A DNA stretch of 64,000 nucleotides from Tenacibaculum sp. AHE14PA (GCF_019278465.1 NZ_CP058983.1:1797501-1861500); one strand, 5' to 3'; counted from the stretch's first letter, positions 7,698-16,923 are shown. The notes: a model not told the origin generated them from the letters alone. Numbers and translations are program-made.

Positions 7698-8732
7698 ATG
7701 GGAGGAATTAAAAATATTATACCAGCTTTATTATCTATTATTGTAGGTTTTGTTTTGTCTTTTTTTGTTTTAAATACTTATTTCAATACAACTGAAAAAG
7801 TAGATAAACCAGAAACAGTTACCGAAACAATAGAAGAGCCTAAAGAAGAAGCTGTTATAGAAGAGGATGAAAATGAAGGTGAAGTAATTGAAGATGAATC
7901 AACTATAGATACTGAGAGTGAAGACGAGGCTGCTATTGATATCGAAACTGAAAATAAAGATAAAGCGCCTACAGAAATCGAAACAGAAGATGAAGTTGTA
8001 GAAACAGATAGTGCTACAGAAGATGAAAGCACGCCTTTAGAAACTATAAACATAGATGATATTCAGAACAGTTTTGACAACTGGAATAGTTACAACAAAA
8101 GAAACATCGACTTAATGTCAACCTTTAATCCTCTTGATAATATGGGAGCTATTATGGATAAAGGAATGTTTTTAACACTGTTAAGAACAGGTGGCTATAT
8201 TGCTGTTAAATCTGAAAAGGAAGGGAAGATTCAATATCAATTAACAAATATTGAAGGAGATGATCAGGAAAAAATAAAAAAATCAATTGTAAGTAAAGCT
8301 ACAATTGCGCATCAGTATTTTAAAATGGAAGGTAAAAAACTTCCTAGTTATGATTTTGTTGATTTAAAAGGTAAATCTCATAACAAAGCAGATACTAAAG
8401 GAAAAATAGTTGTTTTAAAATGTTGGTTTATTACCTGTAAAGTTTGTGTTGAAGAGTTTCCTCAGCTAAACAATTTGGTAGATAAATATAAAGACGACAA
8501 TATTGAGTTTATTAGTTTAGCTTTTGATGAAAAAGATAAATTAATTGAATTCCTAAAAACAAAACCTTTTAAATATGTTACTGTACCAAATCAAAAAAAG
8601 TACATGGCTAAGAAATTAAAAGTAAAACAATACCCAACACACCTTATTGTAGATGCTAACGGTGTTATTATTAAAATGGTTAACAATGTAAAAACCTTAA
8701 CGTCAGAATTAGAACGTATTTTAGGTAAGTAA
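7698..8732 (+). CDS. Membrane-anchored thioredoxin-like protein with acidic linker
   Basis: A 344-residue protein with one N-terminal membrane segment (about residues 8-28), a strongly acidic low-complexity linker (about 38-118, rich in Glu, Asp and Thr), a middle region of unknown type, and a C-terminal TlpA/AhpC-TSA-like thioredoxin domain (about 210-340). The redox pair is C247-K-V-C250, with an extra cysteine at 242. The domain probably lies outside the cytoplasmic membrane and reduces disulfides in exported proteins or cytochromes; the partner is unknown. It follows ilvE by 56 bp and ends at a terminator facing the pyrophosphohydrolase gene. Confidence 0.8.
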   Translation: MGGIKNIIPALLSIIVGFVLSFFVLNTYFNTTEKVDKPETVTETIEEPKEEAVIEEDENEGEVIEDESTIDTESEDEAAIDIETENKDKAPTEIETEDEVVETDSATEDESTPLETINIDDIQNSFDNWNSYNKRNIDLMSTFNPLDNMGAIMDKGMFLTLLRTGGYIAVKSEKEGKIQYQLTNIEGDDQEKIKKSIVSKATIAHQYFKMEGKKLPSYDFVDLKGKSHNKADTKGKIVVLKCWFITCKVCVEEFPQLNNLVDKYKDDNIEFISLAFDEKDKLIEFLKTKPFKYVTVPNQKKYMAKKLKVKQYPTHLIVDANGVIIKMVNNVKTLTSELERILGK

Positions 8733-8752
8733 CGGACTATATAATATTGCAA

Positions 8753-8789
8753 AAAAAAGTTCATCATTTAAAAATGAGGAACTTTTTTG
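8753..8789. terminator. Bidirectional intrinsic terminator
   Basis: An A-run, then a GTTC...GAAC-based hairpin with an inner CATT/AATG stem, then a T-run, between the convergent thioredoxin-like and pyrophosphohydrolase genes. Confidence 0.7.
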
Positions 8790-8792
8790 TTA

Positions 8793-9173
8793 TTATAAAA
8801 TCTCTTTTATATTTGGTTTAAAGTAATTTGGACCTTTTAAAACTTTACCATCTTCACGATAAATAGGATTACCATCTTCATCCAACTTACTCATATTACT
8901 TCGCTGAATTTCATTAAAAACTTCTTCTATTTTATCTTGCATTCCGTGTTCTATAATCGTTCCGCATAAAATATATAGCATATCTCCCAAAGCATCAGCA
9001 ACCTCAACTAAATCATTGTTTTTAGCAGCTTCTAAATACTCTTCATTCTCTTCTTTCATTAACTCAAATCGCAACTGCTTTCTGTCATCAGTAATAGCAA
9101 CTGTTGGTTTATTTTGAATATTTAATTTAAACGCTGAATGAAATTCGTGTACTGCTTTTATTTTGTTCTTCAT
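8793..9173 (-). CDS. MazG/PRA-PH-like nucleotide pyrophosphohydrolase
   Basis: A 126-residue all-alpha protein. It shows the metal-binding pattern EENEE (residues 41-45) followed by EVAD (57-60), the EExxE...ExxD signature of the MazG/phosphoribosyl-ATP pyrophosphohydrolase superfamily. These enzymes cleave nucleoside triphosphates to monophosphate and pyrophosphate, often to clean the nucleotide pool. A C-terminal GNPIYREDGKVLKGPNYF segment is seen in the Cof-like subgroup. It is not next to his genes, so a histidine biosynthesis role is unlikely. Confidence 0.82.
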   Translation of the reverse strand: MKNKIKAVHEFHSAFKLNIQNKPTVAITDDRKQLRFELMKEENEEYLEAAKNNDLVEVADALGDMLYILCGTIIEHGMQDKIEEVFNEIQRSNMSKLDEDGNPIYREDGKVLKGPNYFKPNIKEIL

Positions 9174-9252
9174 TTTAAATAACTTTAGTTCTTTTATATT
9201 TTAATTACGCTCGAATAACTAGTTTAATTTTCTTCATTATAAAATCATTCTT

Positions 9253-9260
9253 TAACTTTG
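9253..9260 (+). promoter_or_regulatory. Promoter -7 element
   Basis: TAACTTTG matches TAnnTTTG, 17 bp upstream of the 71-residue membrane protein gene. Confidence 0.5.
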
Positions 9261-9276
9261 CTAAAAATATAATTTT

Positions 9277-9492
9277 ATGTTTAATCTTATCGCCGCAAAA
9301 ATGTTTACTCCTGGCAGAATTGTTTTTGCTAGTATATTTGTTATCGCTTTTATCATTTTAATGATTTATAGCTACAAAAAAGATGCAAAAAACAATAAAA
9401 AATATTACAAAAATGCTGCTATTTATGTAGCTATAGGAATATTGAGTTTAATCGTTCTTTTATTTCTTGCTAAATTTTTGATTAAAGGTTAA
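9277..9492 (+). CDS. Small membrane protein, 71 residues
   Basis: A hydrophobic protein with two predicted membrane helices (about residues 16-33 and 48-66) joined by a lysine-rich loop (KKDAKNNKKYYK). I recognise it only as a conserved hypothetical protein of Flavobacteriia. It has its own TAACTTTG promoter element. Its stop codon overlaps that of the convergent Kir channel gene by four bases, and no terminator separates the two, so transcripts may collide there. Confidence 0.65.
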   Translation: MFNLIAAKMFTPGRIVFASIFVIAFIILMIYSYKKDAKNNKKYYKNAAIYVAIGILSLIVLLFLAKFLIKG

Positions 9493-10409
9493 TCCATTTT
9501 TTGCACTTCACTTAATTTATCGTGGTTTAAAATTGTATAACCTTCCTCATCAAAATAAGAAGAAGAGGCATATTTCATGTCTATTTCTAAATTAGAGAAA
9601 TTATATGAGGTTGCTTGATATACTTTTTGCCCAAAAGACTCTTCGTAATATTTAAGTAATATATATACTTGTCCATCCATTTCTTTTATTTGCTCTTTTG
9701 TGTATTTATATAGCGGACTTTCTTTGCTTATTTCATGTACCACTGTCCAAATTGTTGGTAAGTACATTATACTATCTCTTTCTAATCTTAATTCATAAAA
9801 TTCTCGTTTATAATTTCCTTTTTTATTCTCTTCATTTAAAACCAAAGTAACTTTAATTTCTGGCTCAATCATTACAGTTTTTCGGTTATTCATTAATCGA
9901 AACATCAATGCTTTGTGTTCTTTAAAATCTCTTAACACTAAATTATCACTAAAACGGATAGCTGCTTTTGGTTTAGAAAACCGACCATATAATAGTCCTG
10001 TAATAAAAGAAAAAGATAACAAACCTAACATTGCTTCGAAAGAAGCTACCATGTTAGATGCTACTCCATGCGGAGCAATACCACCATAACCAACAGTTGT
10101 TAATGTTTGTGCGCTAAAAAAGAATCCATTTAAAAAATCATATAAAAAAAATTCATCTGGCTGAGTAATTTCCTCAATACCTATTAAAGTATAAACGAGA
10201 CCGAAGAAAACATTTAAAAAGGTGTAACCTAAAAAAACTAAAAAGAAGAATTTACCCCAAGACATTTCAACAAAATAGGTGTATAAATCATCTATATTAA
10301 CATTTTTGTTTACATGAACTACATTAGAACTTCCGTCTTTATTAATAAGACCTCTACTGTTTTCTTGGGAATTATAACCCAATCCTGGATCTTTAATTTT
10401 TCTTGCCAT
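9489..10409 (-). CDS. Inward-rectifier (Kir-type) potassium channel
   Basis: A 306-residue bacterial Kir channel. TTVGYGG (selectivity filter TVGYG at residues 105-109) follows a pore helix, flanked by membrane helices at about 53-76 and 120-142. The remaining 160 residues form the beta-rich cytoplasmic domain (RFSDNLVLRDFKEHKALMFR is typical of its start). The channel conducts K+ inward across the inner membrane as a tetramer. The length fits KirBac proteins. It overlaps the convergent 71-residue membrane protein gene by four bases. Confidence 0.93.
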   Translation of the reverse strand: MARKIKDPGLGYNSQENSRGLINKDGSSNVVHVNKNVNIDDLYTYFVEMSWGKFFFLVFLGYTFLNVFFGLVYTLIGIEEITQPDEFFLYDFLNGFFFSAQTLTTVGYGGIAPHGVASNMVASFEAMLGLLSFSFITGLLYGRFSKPKAAIRFSDNLVLRDFKEHKALMFRLMNNRKTVMIEPEIKVTLVLNEENKKGNYKREFYELRLERDSIMYLPTIWTVVHEISKESPLYKYTKEQIKEMDGQVYILLKYYEESFGQKVYQATSYNFSNLEIDMKYASSSYFDEEGYTILNHDKLSEVQKMD

Positions 10410-10434
10410 TACATTATTTTACTTTGTAAAAATA

Positions 10435-10468
10435 CAAAAACCGATTCTTTATTAAAGAATCGGTTTTT
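10435..10468 (-). terminator. Intrinsic terminator of the M49 peptidase gene
   Basis: The arms ACCGATTCTTTA and TAAAGAATCGGT form a strong hairpin flanked by an A-run and a T-run. It sits 24 bp past the M49 peptidase stop and upstream of the Kir gene; the flanks are suitable in both directions. Confidence 0.8.
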
Positions 10469-10491
10469 CATGAATTAATTAAACTAATTAC

Positions 10492-12534
10492 TTAGTTTTT
10501 TACTGATAAAAAATTATAATTCTTAGCATAAAATTTCATTTGCTCTTCAAAAGTTTTTGGTTGTGTAACTTTTACATTTGTAATATTACCTTCTTCATCT
10601 ACTTCTGTTACTAAAACAGGGTTTACAAATCCGCTATAAGCTGCGTCAGGAAATTTCTCATTTCTCTGTTTCACTTCCTTATGAATATCTTTATTTACCT
10701 TAACACCATAGCCTTCTACTAATGCTTTGGCTGCTTCAAAATCTCCTTCCGATTTAATTCTTTGTGCTTCTTTTAATAAACGACCAAAAATTTCACGAAG
10801 TTTCATATAATCATTTACAACAAAGTATATTTTACCGTCTTTAGTAACCTTTTCAATTACATTATCTTTCTTTCCTTGCTCAAAAGACCAAGCTGAAACC
10901 CATTGACGATTTACCATATGATCTTCCTCAATATCATCACCTAAATTAATACGAATTAATTGAGTCATTAACCCATTTCTAATATACCCGTCATAAGCTG
11001 CTTTACCTACTTTTTCCCAATCGCTTACCAAACCTAATTCTTGCAATTTAGGATCCATTAAGTAATACAAGCCAACTAAATCTGCTCTACCCTCTTCCAT
11101 TGTAGATGCATAGTTTTTTAATGTTTCTTTTGGTTGTCCAACTCCTTCATTTATCTGACCCGAAGCATGACCAATTACCTCATGTAAAGCAGTGTGTAAC
11201 TTATCTGCTAATTTTCCGTGTTCAAGTTCTAATTTCACTTCCTCTTCACTATACGCAAACTCTTTTAATCTACCAGAACCACCAGCATTGTTATAAGCGC
11301 CAATAATATTCCCTAATGAAACTGATTTAGAACCGTGCTCTTGGCGAATCCAATTATTATTTGGTAAATTCACTCCAATTGGTGTACTTGGCGATGCATC
11401 ACCAGCTTCACCTGCAACATTTACTGTTTTATAAGAAACTCCTACTACGTTTTTCTTTTTATGATTTTCATCTAACGGAGAATTATCTTCAAACCATTGC
11501 GCGTTGTCAGATAAAACTTTCATCTTTTTAGACATGTCAAAATCTTTAATTTGCACAACTGTTTCGTAAGAACCTCTATATCCTTTAGGATCATTATACA
11601 CTTCTATAAAGCCGTTTATCCAATCAATATTTCCTTCTGTTGACGTAGCCCAAGAAATACAATATTTATCCCAAACATCTAAACTTCCTGTTTTGTAGTA
11701 TTCTATTAACAACCCTAAAGTTTCTGCTTGCTTTTCGTTTTCTGCAACACCTTGAGCCTTCTCTAACCAATACACAATTTTATCGATCGCAGTTCCATAC
11801 ATTCCGCCCGATTTCCATACTTTTTCTACTAATTTTCCGTTTTCACGAACTAATTTAGAGTTTAATCCAGCTTCTATCGGTTGTCCTTTTGGTCCTTTAT
11901 ATGCTGTTTTATAAAAAGTTTCAACATCTTTACTTGTAATATCTGGTCCGTAAAAATTAATTGCTGACGCTAACACATTATCAACTCCTGCCTTTTTATT
12001 TACTTTTTTAGCATCTTTTTCATTAAAAATAACTTCTAATGCTTCTGCAGATAAAGTAACATTCACTTCTTTTAATAAACCAACTAAATAATCTTTAGAA
12101 AAAGTAGGCTTAATTTTATCGTTAGAATAATGGTGATGAATTCCGTTTGAAAACCAAACACGCTTTAAATAAGTGGTAAATTTTTTAAAGTCTTCCGAGC
12201 TTTTATCTCCTTTATAATTAGTGTTTACGTTTTCTAAAGCAGTTCTAATCTCTAAGTTATGACGGTAGTTTTGATCCCACATAATATCACGACCCGATAA
12301 ACCAGCTTGCGTTAAATAGTACACTAACTTTTTTTCTTTTAAGGTTAATTCCTCAAACCCCGGAATTTGATATCTTAAAACTTTTATATCCGCAAATTGC
12401 TCAACCTCATGGTTAAACTTCGCTTCCGTTTTTACCTCTTCTTTTGTTTCTTTAGCTTCTTTTTTATTTTCCACTCCACAAGAAACCAATAAGCTAACTG
12501 CAGTTGCAGTATAAAGCATTTTTCTTAATTTCAT
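10492..12534 (-). CDS. Dipeptidyl peptidase III (M49) family lipoprotein
   Basis: A 680-residue zinc metallopeptidase. The N-terminus is a lipoprotein signal ending in LLVSC, so it is membrane-anchored outside the cytoplasm. HEVIGH (His451 and His456) is the zinc motif HExxGH peculiar to family M49, and EEGRADLVGLYYL about 30 residues later supplies the third ligand. The family removes dipeptides from the N-terminus of peptides, suggesting peptide scavenging in the periplasm. I start at ATG 12534, not a codon 14 residues upstream, because this gives a regular lipoprotein signal. tag lies 45 bp upstream on the same strand. Confidence 0.9.
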   Translation of the reverse strand: MKLRKMLYTATAVSLLVSCGVENKKEAKETKEEVKTEAKFNHEVEQFADIKVLRYQIPGFEELTLKEKKLVYYLTQAGLSGRDIMWDQNYRHNLEIRTALENVNTNYKGDKSSEDFKKFTTYLKRVWFSNGIHHHYSNDKIKPTFSKDYLVGLLKEVNVTLSAEALEVIFNEKDAKKVNKKAGVDNVLASAINFYGPDITSKDVETFYKTAYKGPKGQPIEAGLNSKLVRENGKLVEKVWKSGGMYGTAIDKIVYWLEKAQGVAENEKQAETLGLLIEYYKTGSLDVWDKYCISWATSTEGNIDWINGFIEVYNDPKGYRGSYETVVQIKDFDMSKKMKVLSDNAQWFEDNSPLDENHKKKNVVGVSYKTVNVAGEAGDASPSTPIGVNLPNNNWIRQEHGSKSVSLGNIIGAYNNAGGSGRLKEFAYSEEEVKLELEHGKLADKLHTALHEVIGHASGQINEGVGQPKETLKNYASTMEEGRADLVGLYYLMDPKLQELGLVSDWEKVGKAAYDGYIRNGLMTQLIRINLGDDIEEDHMVNRQWVSAWSFEQGKKDNVIEKVTKDGKIYFVVNDYMKLREIFGRLLKEAQRIKSEGDFEAAKALVEGYGVKVNKDIHKEVKQRNEKFPDAAYSGFVNPVLVTEVDEEGNITNVKVTQPKTFEEQMKFYAKNYNFLSVKN

Positions 12535-12579
12535 TTTTATAGTTTTAAATTGATTTTTCAGTTGATAAATGTACAAATT

Positions 12580-13140
12580 TTAAATTTCGTTATGTCTAAA
12601 ACAATCGGTTGTATGATCGTTCACCATACCAGTAGCTTGCATATAAGCATACATAACCGTAGAGCCTACAAACTTGAATCCGCGTTTTTTTAAATCTTTT
12701 GATATTTTATCTGACAATGCTGATGTTGCAGGTACATCTTCTCGCTTATCGAAAGTATTTTTAATTGGCTTGCCATCAACAAATCCCCAAATATATTTCG
12801 AGAAAGAACCAAATTCTTTTTGGACTTCCATAAAAAGCTTCGCATTAGAAATTGCCGATTTAATTTTTAATTTATTTCTTATAATTCCAACATTTTGCAA
12901 CAATTCGTTATACTTATCTTCATTATAAACTGCAATTTTTTTATAATCAAAATCATCAAATGCTAATCTAAAATTTTCTCTTTTCTTTAAAATGGTAATC
13001 CAACTTAAACCTGCCTGAAAAGTTTCTAAAATCAAAAACTCAAATAAGGCTTTATCATCGTAAACGGTAACGCCCCACTCTTTGTCGTGATACGCTATAT
13101 ATAACGGATCATCACTCACCCAAAAACATCTTTTCTTCAT
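12580..13140 (-). CDS. tag: DNA-3-methyladenine glycosylase I
   Basis: A 186-residue base-excision repair enzyme that removes 3-methyladenine from alkylated DNA. It starts with RCFWVSDDPLYIAYHDKEWG and contains FQAGLSWITIL, both signatures of the Tag family. The zinc ligands are visible as Cys5, His18, His176 and Cys180. Length matches the family. It precedes the M49 peptidase gene on the same strand by 45 bp and may share its transcript. Confidence 0.95.
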   Translation of the reverse strand: MKKRCFWVSDDPLYIAYHDKEWGVTVYDDKALFEFLILETFQAGLSWITILKKRENFRLAFDDFDYKKIAVYNEDKYNELLQNVGIIRNKLKIKSAISNAKLFMEVQKEFGSFSKYIWGFVDGKPIKNTFDKREDVPATSALSDKISKDLKKRGFKFVGSTVMYAYMQATGMVNDHTTDCFRHNEI

Positions 13141-13239
13141 TTTCTTGTCTTTAAAGTTGAAAATTACTGTTAAACAAACTAAAAATCAATGAAAAACGGA
13201 ATAATTTTTGCAACTTTATAGGTATCTAATTTACAGATT

Positions 13240-13647
13240 ATGAAAACTTTAAAATATTTTTCGACAGTAATCATCTTAATAATTTCCTTTTATGCTTGTG
13301 GATCTTCATCTATAAAAAATAAAACTACCGTAAAAGAAGCACCTGTTGTTATTAAAAATGACAGCTTAGAGTATGAAATTACAATTATTGACATTGGCTT
13401 TACAACTTATTTAAATACCATTGCAAGGCCGCCAGGATTTCATTCTCAGTTTTACTTAGAAAACAAAAACCGTTTGTATGTTTCTGTATGGAATTCTAGA
13501 GTTAACAACCCTTTTAATTTTAACACCAACATCTACGAGAACATCATTGACTATAACCAAAATGTTAATTACGGCTATGATGTGAACTATAAACTTTTTA
13601 ATTATTTTGAGTTTGCACAACGTAAATACCGAATGACTTTACGTTAA
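13240..13647 (+). CDS. DUF6146-like lipoprotein
   Basis: A 135-residue protein with a lipoprotein signal (ISFYAC near residue 20). The body has ITIIDIGFTTYLN, a Pro-Pro-Gly, YLENKNRLYVSVWNSRV and YGYDVNYKLFNYF. This pattern resembles what I recall as DUF6146, a Bacteroidota family of unknown function with a Tyr- and Asn-rich C-terminus. It lies just upstream of sppA on the same strand, but sppA has its own promoter element. Confidence 0.65.
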   Translation: MKTLKYFSTVIILIISFYACGSSSIKNKTTVKEAPVVIKNDSLEYEITIIDIGFTTYLNTIARPPGFHSQFYLENKNRLYVSVWNSRVNNPFNFNTNIYENIIDYNQNVNYGYDVNYKLFNYFEFAQRKYRMTLR

Positions 13648-13671
13648 AAAATAAATGATATTGTAAAAATG

Positions 13672-13679
13672 TATATTTG
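13672..13679 (+). promoter_or_regulatory. Promoter -7 element of sppA
   Basis: TATATTTG, an exact TAnnTTTG match, 22 bp upstream of the sppA ATG. Confidence 0.55.
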
Positions 13680-13700
13680 CCAAAAAATTAACAGCACAAT

Positions 13701-15446
13701 ATGAAGTTTTTACGAAATTTACTAGCATCAATTCTTGGTTTTTTTATAGCCATCTTTTTAATATTTGCCTTTTTTATTGCCATTGCCTCTGTTGTTGGTT
13801 CTGACGAAGAAATCGTTGTGAAATCAAACTCAGTATTAGAATTAGATTTATCTGCAATCGTAAAAGATTATGCTCCAAAAGATGACAATCCATTAGCAGA
13901 AATTTTAGAGTTAACAGATGAAAAATTAGCTTTAAATAAAATAATCAATGCTATTGAAAATGCAAAAACAGATAGTAATATTAAAGGAATCAGTATTAAA
14001 ACAGCATTAGTAAACGCTGGTGTAGCACAAACGCAAGCCATCAGAAATAAAATTGAAGAATTTAAAGAGAGTGGTAAATTTGTGTATGCCTACAACGATG
14101 TATATTCACAAAAAAACTATTATTTAAGTTCGGTTGCCGATAGTTTATTTTTAAACCCTGTTGGTGCTATTGATTTTAAAGGTTTATCTACCGAAGTTTT
14201 ATATTATAAAGATTTTGAAGATAAATACGGAATTAAAATGGAAGTGATTCGTCACGGAAAATACAAAAGTGCGGTTGAGCCATATTTAACGAATAAGATG
14301 AGTGATGCTAACCGAGAGCAAACTACTTCGCTTTTAAAATCTATCTGGTCAGAAATTACAGACGATATTAGCAAAAGTAGAAACATAACTACCCAACAAT
14401 TAAATTTAATTGCTGATAACGCCAATGGTAGAAATGCAATAATGGCTAAAGATCATAAATTAATTGATGCAATTATTTATGAAGATGAATACGAAGCAAA
14501 ACTAGCTTTAAATGCTGATAAAAAAATAAACACAATCTCTTTAGCTGATTATATTAAATCTGGAAAAGGACGAATTTCTTATACCGCAAAAAACAAAATT
14601 GCTGTAATTTATGCACAAGGAGAAATAATGTATGCTGAAGGAAATGAAAATATTATTGGTCAAGGAATTATAAACAAAGCATTACGAAAAGCTAGAAAAG
14701 ATAAAAATGTAAAAGCAATTGTTTTACGTGTTAATTCACCAGGAGGTAGCGCTTTAGCTTCTGAATTAATTTGGCGTGAATTAGAATTAACAAAAAAAGA
14801 AAAACCTTTAGTAGTTTCTATGGGTAACGTTGCTGCTTCTGGCGGATATTATATTGCTTGTAATGCTGATAAAATATTAGCAGAACCTACTACAATTACC
14901 GGTTCTATTGGTGTTTTTGGAGCCATTCCAAATTTTAACAAATTTGCAGACAACATTGGTATTAATGCCGAGCAAGTATCTACAAACAACAACCCTAACT
15001 ATAGTGTTTTTGAACCTATGGATAAAAAATTCTATGACGTTACCAAAGAAGGTGTAGAACAAATCTATACTACTTTTGTAAACCGTGTTGCAACTGGTCG
15101 TAACATGACTTTCGTACAAGTAAATGAAATTGCACAAGGAAGAGTTTGGACAGGTAAAGAAGCGCTTGAAAATGGTTTAGTTGATAAATTAGGGAACCTA
15201 AATGACGCGATTAAAATTGCAGCTGAATTAGCAAAAGTAGAAACATATAAAGTTCGTAATTATCCTAATTACAAAAAAGATTTAAAAGAAGCTTTTAGCT
15301 TTTCTCCTTTTGCTAAAGTATCTAAAGAGGAAATTTTAAAAGAAACATTAGGTGACGAAAATTACCAACTATACAACAACGTCAATCAGATGAAAAAGTT
15401 AAAAGGAATTCAAGCAAGAATGCCTTATATACTTCAAATAAAATAA
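13701..15446 (+). CDS. sppA: Signal peptide peptidase SppA, long form
   Basis: A 581-residue inner-membrane protease that degrades cleaved signal peptides. It has an N-terminal membrane anchor (about residues 10-32) and two ClpP/crotonase-like repeats, as in the 67K form of SppA. The catalytic lysine is Lys189 in GKYKSAVEP (first half) and the nucleophile Ser380 in NVAASGGYYIA (second half); VNSPGGSALASE is also typical. Length is normal for the long form. It ends at a strong bidirectional terminator opposite metK. Confidence 0.93.
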   Translation: MKFLRNLLASILGFFIAIFLIFAFFIAIASVVGSDEEIVVKSNSVLELDLSAIVKDYAPKDDNPLAEILELTDEKLALNKIINAIENAKTDSNIKGISIKTALVNAGVAQTQAIRNKIEEFKESGKFVYAYNDVYSQKNYYLSSVADSLFLNPVGAIDFKGLSTEVLYYKDFEDKYGIKMEVIRHGKYKSAVEPYLTNKMSDANREQTTSLLKSIWSEITDDISKSRNITTQQLNLIADNANGRNAIMAKDHKLIDAIIYEDEYEAKLALNADKKINTISLADYIKSGKGRISYTAKNKIAVIYAQGEIMYAEGNENIIGQGIINKALRKARKDKNVKAIVLRVNSPGGSALASELIWRELELTKKEKPLVVSMGNVAASGGYYIACNADKILAEPTTITGSIGVFGAIPNFNKFADNIGINAEQVSTNNNPNYSVFEPMDKKFYDVTKEGVEQIYTTFVNRVATGRNMTFVQVNEIAQGRVWTGKEALENGLVDKLGNLNDAIKIAAELAKVETYKVRNYPNYKKDLKEAFSFSPFAKVSKEEILKETLGDENYQLYNNVNQMKKLKGIQARMPYILQIK

Positions 15447-15452
15447 GCTTAA

Positions 15453-15488
15453 TAAAAAAAGCCTTGACATTGTCAAGGCTTTTTTTAT
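15453..15488. terminator. Bidirectional terminator between sppA and metK
   Basis: The arms AGCCTTGACA and TGTCAAGGCT form a perfect hairpin flanked by a run of A and a run of T, between convergent genes. Confidence 0.9.
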
Positions 15489-15510
15489 TATAAGTAATTC
15501 CTAATGGTTT

Positions 15511-16767
15511 TTATAAACCGAAACTCTCTTTTACTTTCGCTACATAATCTAGCTTTTCCCAAGTAAATGTTTCAATTTCTCGCTCAACAGTTTCTCCCAT
15601 TGGGTTAGAAAATGTTACTGTTTTCTTTTCTGGTGTTCTTCCCATGTGCCCGTAAGCAGCAGTTTCTGAATAAATAGGTGATCTTAGCTTTAAACGTTGT
15701 TCGATAAAGTATGGACGCATATCAAAAATAGTTTCTACTATTTTACTTATTTCTCCGTCTGTTTTATCAATCGTTGCAGTACCATATGTTTCTACATTAA
15801 TACTTGTTGGCTTTGCAACACCAATAGCATAAGAAACTTGCACTAAAACTTCTTTACATAATCCTGCAGCAACTAAATTCTTTGCAATATGACGTGTTGC
15901 ATAAGCTCCAGAACGATCTACTTTAGATGGATCTTTTCCTGAAAATGCTCCACCACCGTGTGCTCCTTTTCCTCCATAAGTATCTACAATAATTTTACGT
16001 CCTGTTAAACCAGTATCTCCATGAGGGCCACCAATTACAAAAACTCCTGTTGGGTTAATGTGGTACGTAATACTATCAGTAAATAATTTTTGAATATTAG
16101 CTGGTAATTTTGCAACAACTCTTGGAATTAAGATTGACACAATATCAGACTTGATTTTAGCTAACATTACATCATCATTTTCATCAAAATCATCATGTTG
16201 TGTAGAAATAACAATCGCGTCAATTCTTTGCGGCACATTATCATCAGAATACTCAATAGTTACCTGAGATTTCGCATCTGGTCGTAAATAAGTAATATCG
16301 CTATTCTCTCTACGCAACTCAGCTAACTCAATTAACAAACGATGAGACAATTCTAATGCCAATGGCATATAGTTTTCAGTTTCATCGGTTGCATAACCAA
16401 ACATCATTCCTTGATCTCCTGCTCCTTGATCTTCTGGATTTGCTCTTACAACACCTTGGTTAATATCTGGTGATTGCTCATGAATTGCAGAAAAAACTCC
16501 ACAAGAACTACCATCAAACATATATTCGCTTTTGGTATACCCTATTTTGTTAATTACATCTCTTGCAATTTGCTGAACATCTAAATATGTTTTAGATTTC
16601 ACTTCTCCTGCCAACACTACCTGGCCTGTGGTAACTAATGTTTCACAAGCAACTTTCGATGTAGGATCAAAAGCTAAAAAATTATCGATTAAAGCGTCAG
16701 AAATCTGATCAGCTATTTTATCCGGATGTCCCTCAGAAACACTTTCTGAAGTAAATAAATATGACAT
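15511..16767 (-). CDS. metK: S-adenosylmethionine synthetase
   Basis: A 418-residue cytoplasmic enzyme that makes S-adenosylmethionine from methionine and [18 protein letters not shown] at the N-terminus, [12 protein letters not shown] in the middle and [16 protein letters not shown] further on are the family's signatures. It starts at ATG 16767, about 70 bp downstream of a SAM-II-like aptamer, so product feedback through a riboswitch is likely. Confidence 0.97.
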   Translation of the reverse strand: MSYLFTSESVSEGHPDKIADQISDALIDNFLAFDPTSKVACETLVTTGQVVLAGEVKSKTYLDVQQIARDVINKIGYTKSEYMFDGSSCGVFSAIHEQSPDINQGVVRANPEDQGAGDQGMMFGYATDETENYMPLALELSHRLLIELAELRRENSDITYLRPDAKSQVTIEYSDDNVPQRIDAIVISTQHDDFDENDDVMLAKIKSDIVSILIPRVVAKLPANIQKLFTDSITYHINPTGVFVIGGPHGDTGLTGRKIIVDTYGGKGAHGGGAFSGKDPSKVDRSGAYATRHIAKNLVAAGLCKEVLVQVSYAIGVAKPTSINVETYGTATIDKTDGEISKIVETIFDMRPYFIEQRLKLRSPIYSETAAYGHMGRTPEKKTVTFSNPMGETVEREIETFTWEKLDYVAKVKESFGL

Positions 16768-16837
16768 AAAAATTCTTTTTAAAAAATTAAATAAAAGAAA
16801 AACTTGGATTGCTTGGTCGCTTAAAGGAGTAGATAAT

Positions 16838-16907
16838 TACTGCTTTAGCATTTTATTTATGAACTCGCGTTCAAAGAGGTTGCAATCAGTCAAATTTTTC
16901 CTCAAAA
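16838..16907 (-). ncRNA. SAM-II-like riboswitch in the metK leader
   Basis: Read on the minus strand, the leader has a short P1 stem GAGG/CCTC (16903-16900 with 16879-16876). Its loop contains TTTGACTGATTGCAA, and downstream come ATAAATAAAATGCTAAAGCAGT. The ATTGCAA just before the 3' P1 strand, the ATAAAT segment and GCTAAA match what I remember of the SAM-II aptamer. Loop bases ACTG can pair with CAGT after GCTAAAG, forming the expected pseudoknot. A small GAAC-GCGA-GTTC hairpin (GNRA loop) is inserted after P1. It lies just after a TAnnTTTG promoter and before metK. No covariance search was possible. Confidence 0.65.
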
Positions 16908-16915
16908 TTATACTG

Positions 16916-16923
16916 CAAAGTTA
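16916..16923 (-). promoter_or_regulatory. Promoter -7 element of metK
   Basis: The minus strand reads TAACTTTG, matching TAnnTTTG. Transcription from here would begin just before the SAM-II-like aptamer. Confidence 0.6.

Noticed and set aside
7778..8053. Minus-strand Ser/Val-rich frame
   Set aside because: It is the reverse complement of the acidic linker of the thioredoxin-like protein; Glu/Asp codons read backwards give Ser/Phe/Val runs.
8793..9173. HisE (phosphoribosyl-ATP pyrophosphatase) identity
   Set aside because: No his genes are adjacent and the C-terminal segment resembles the Cof-like/MazG subgroup more than HisE.
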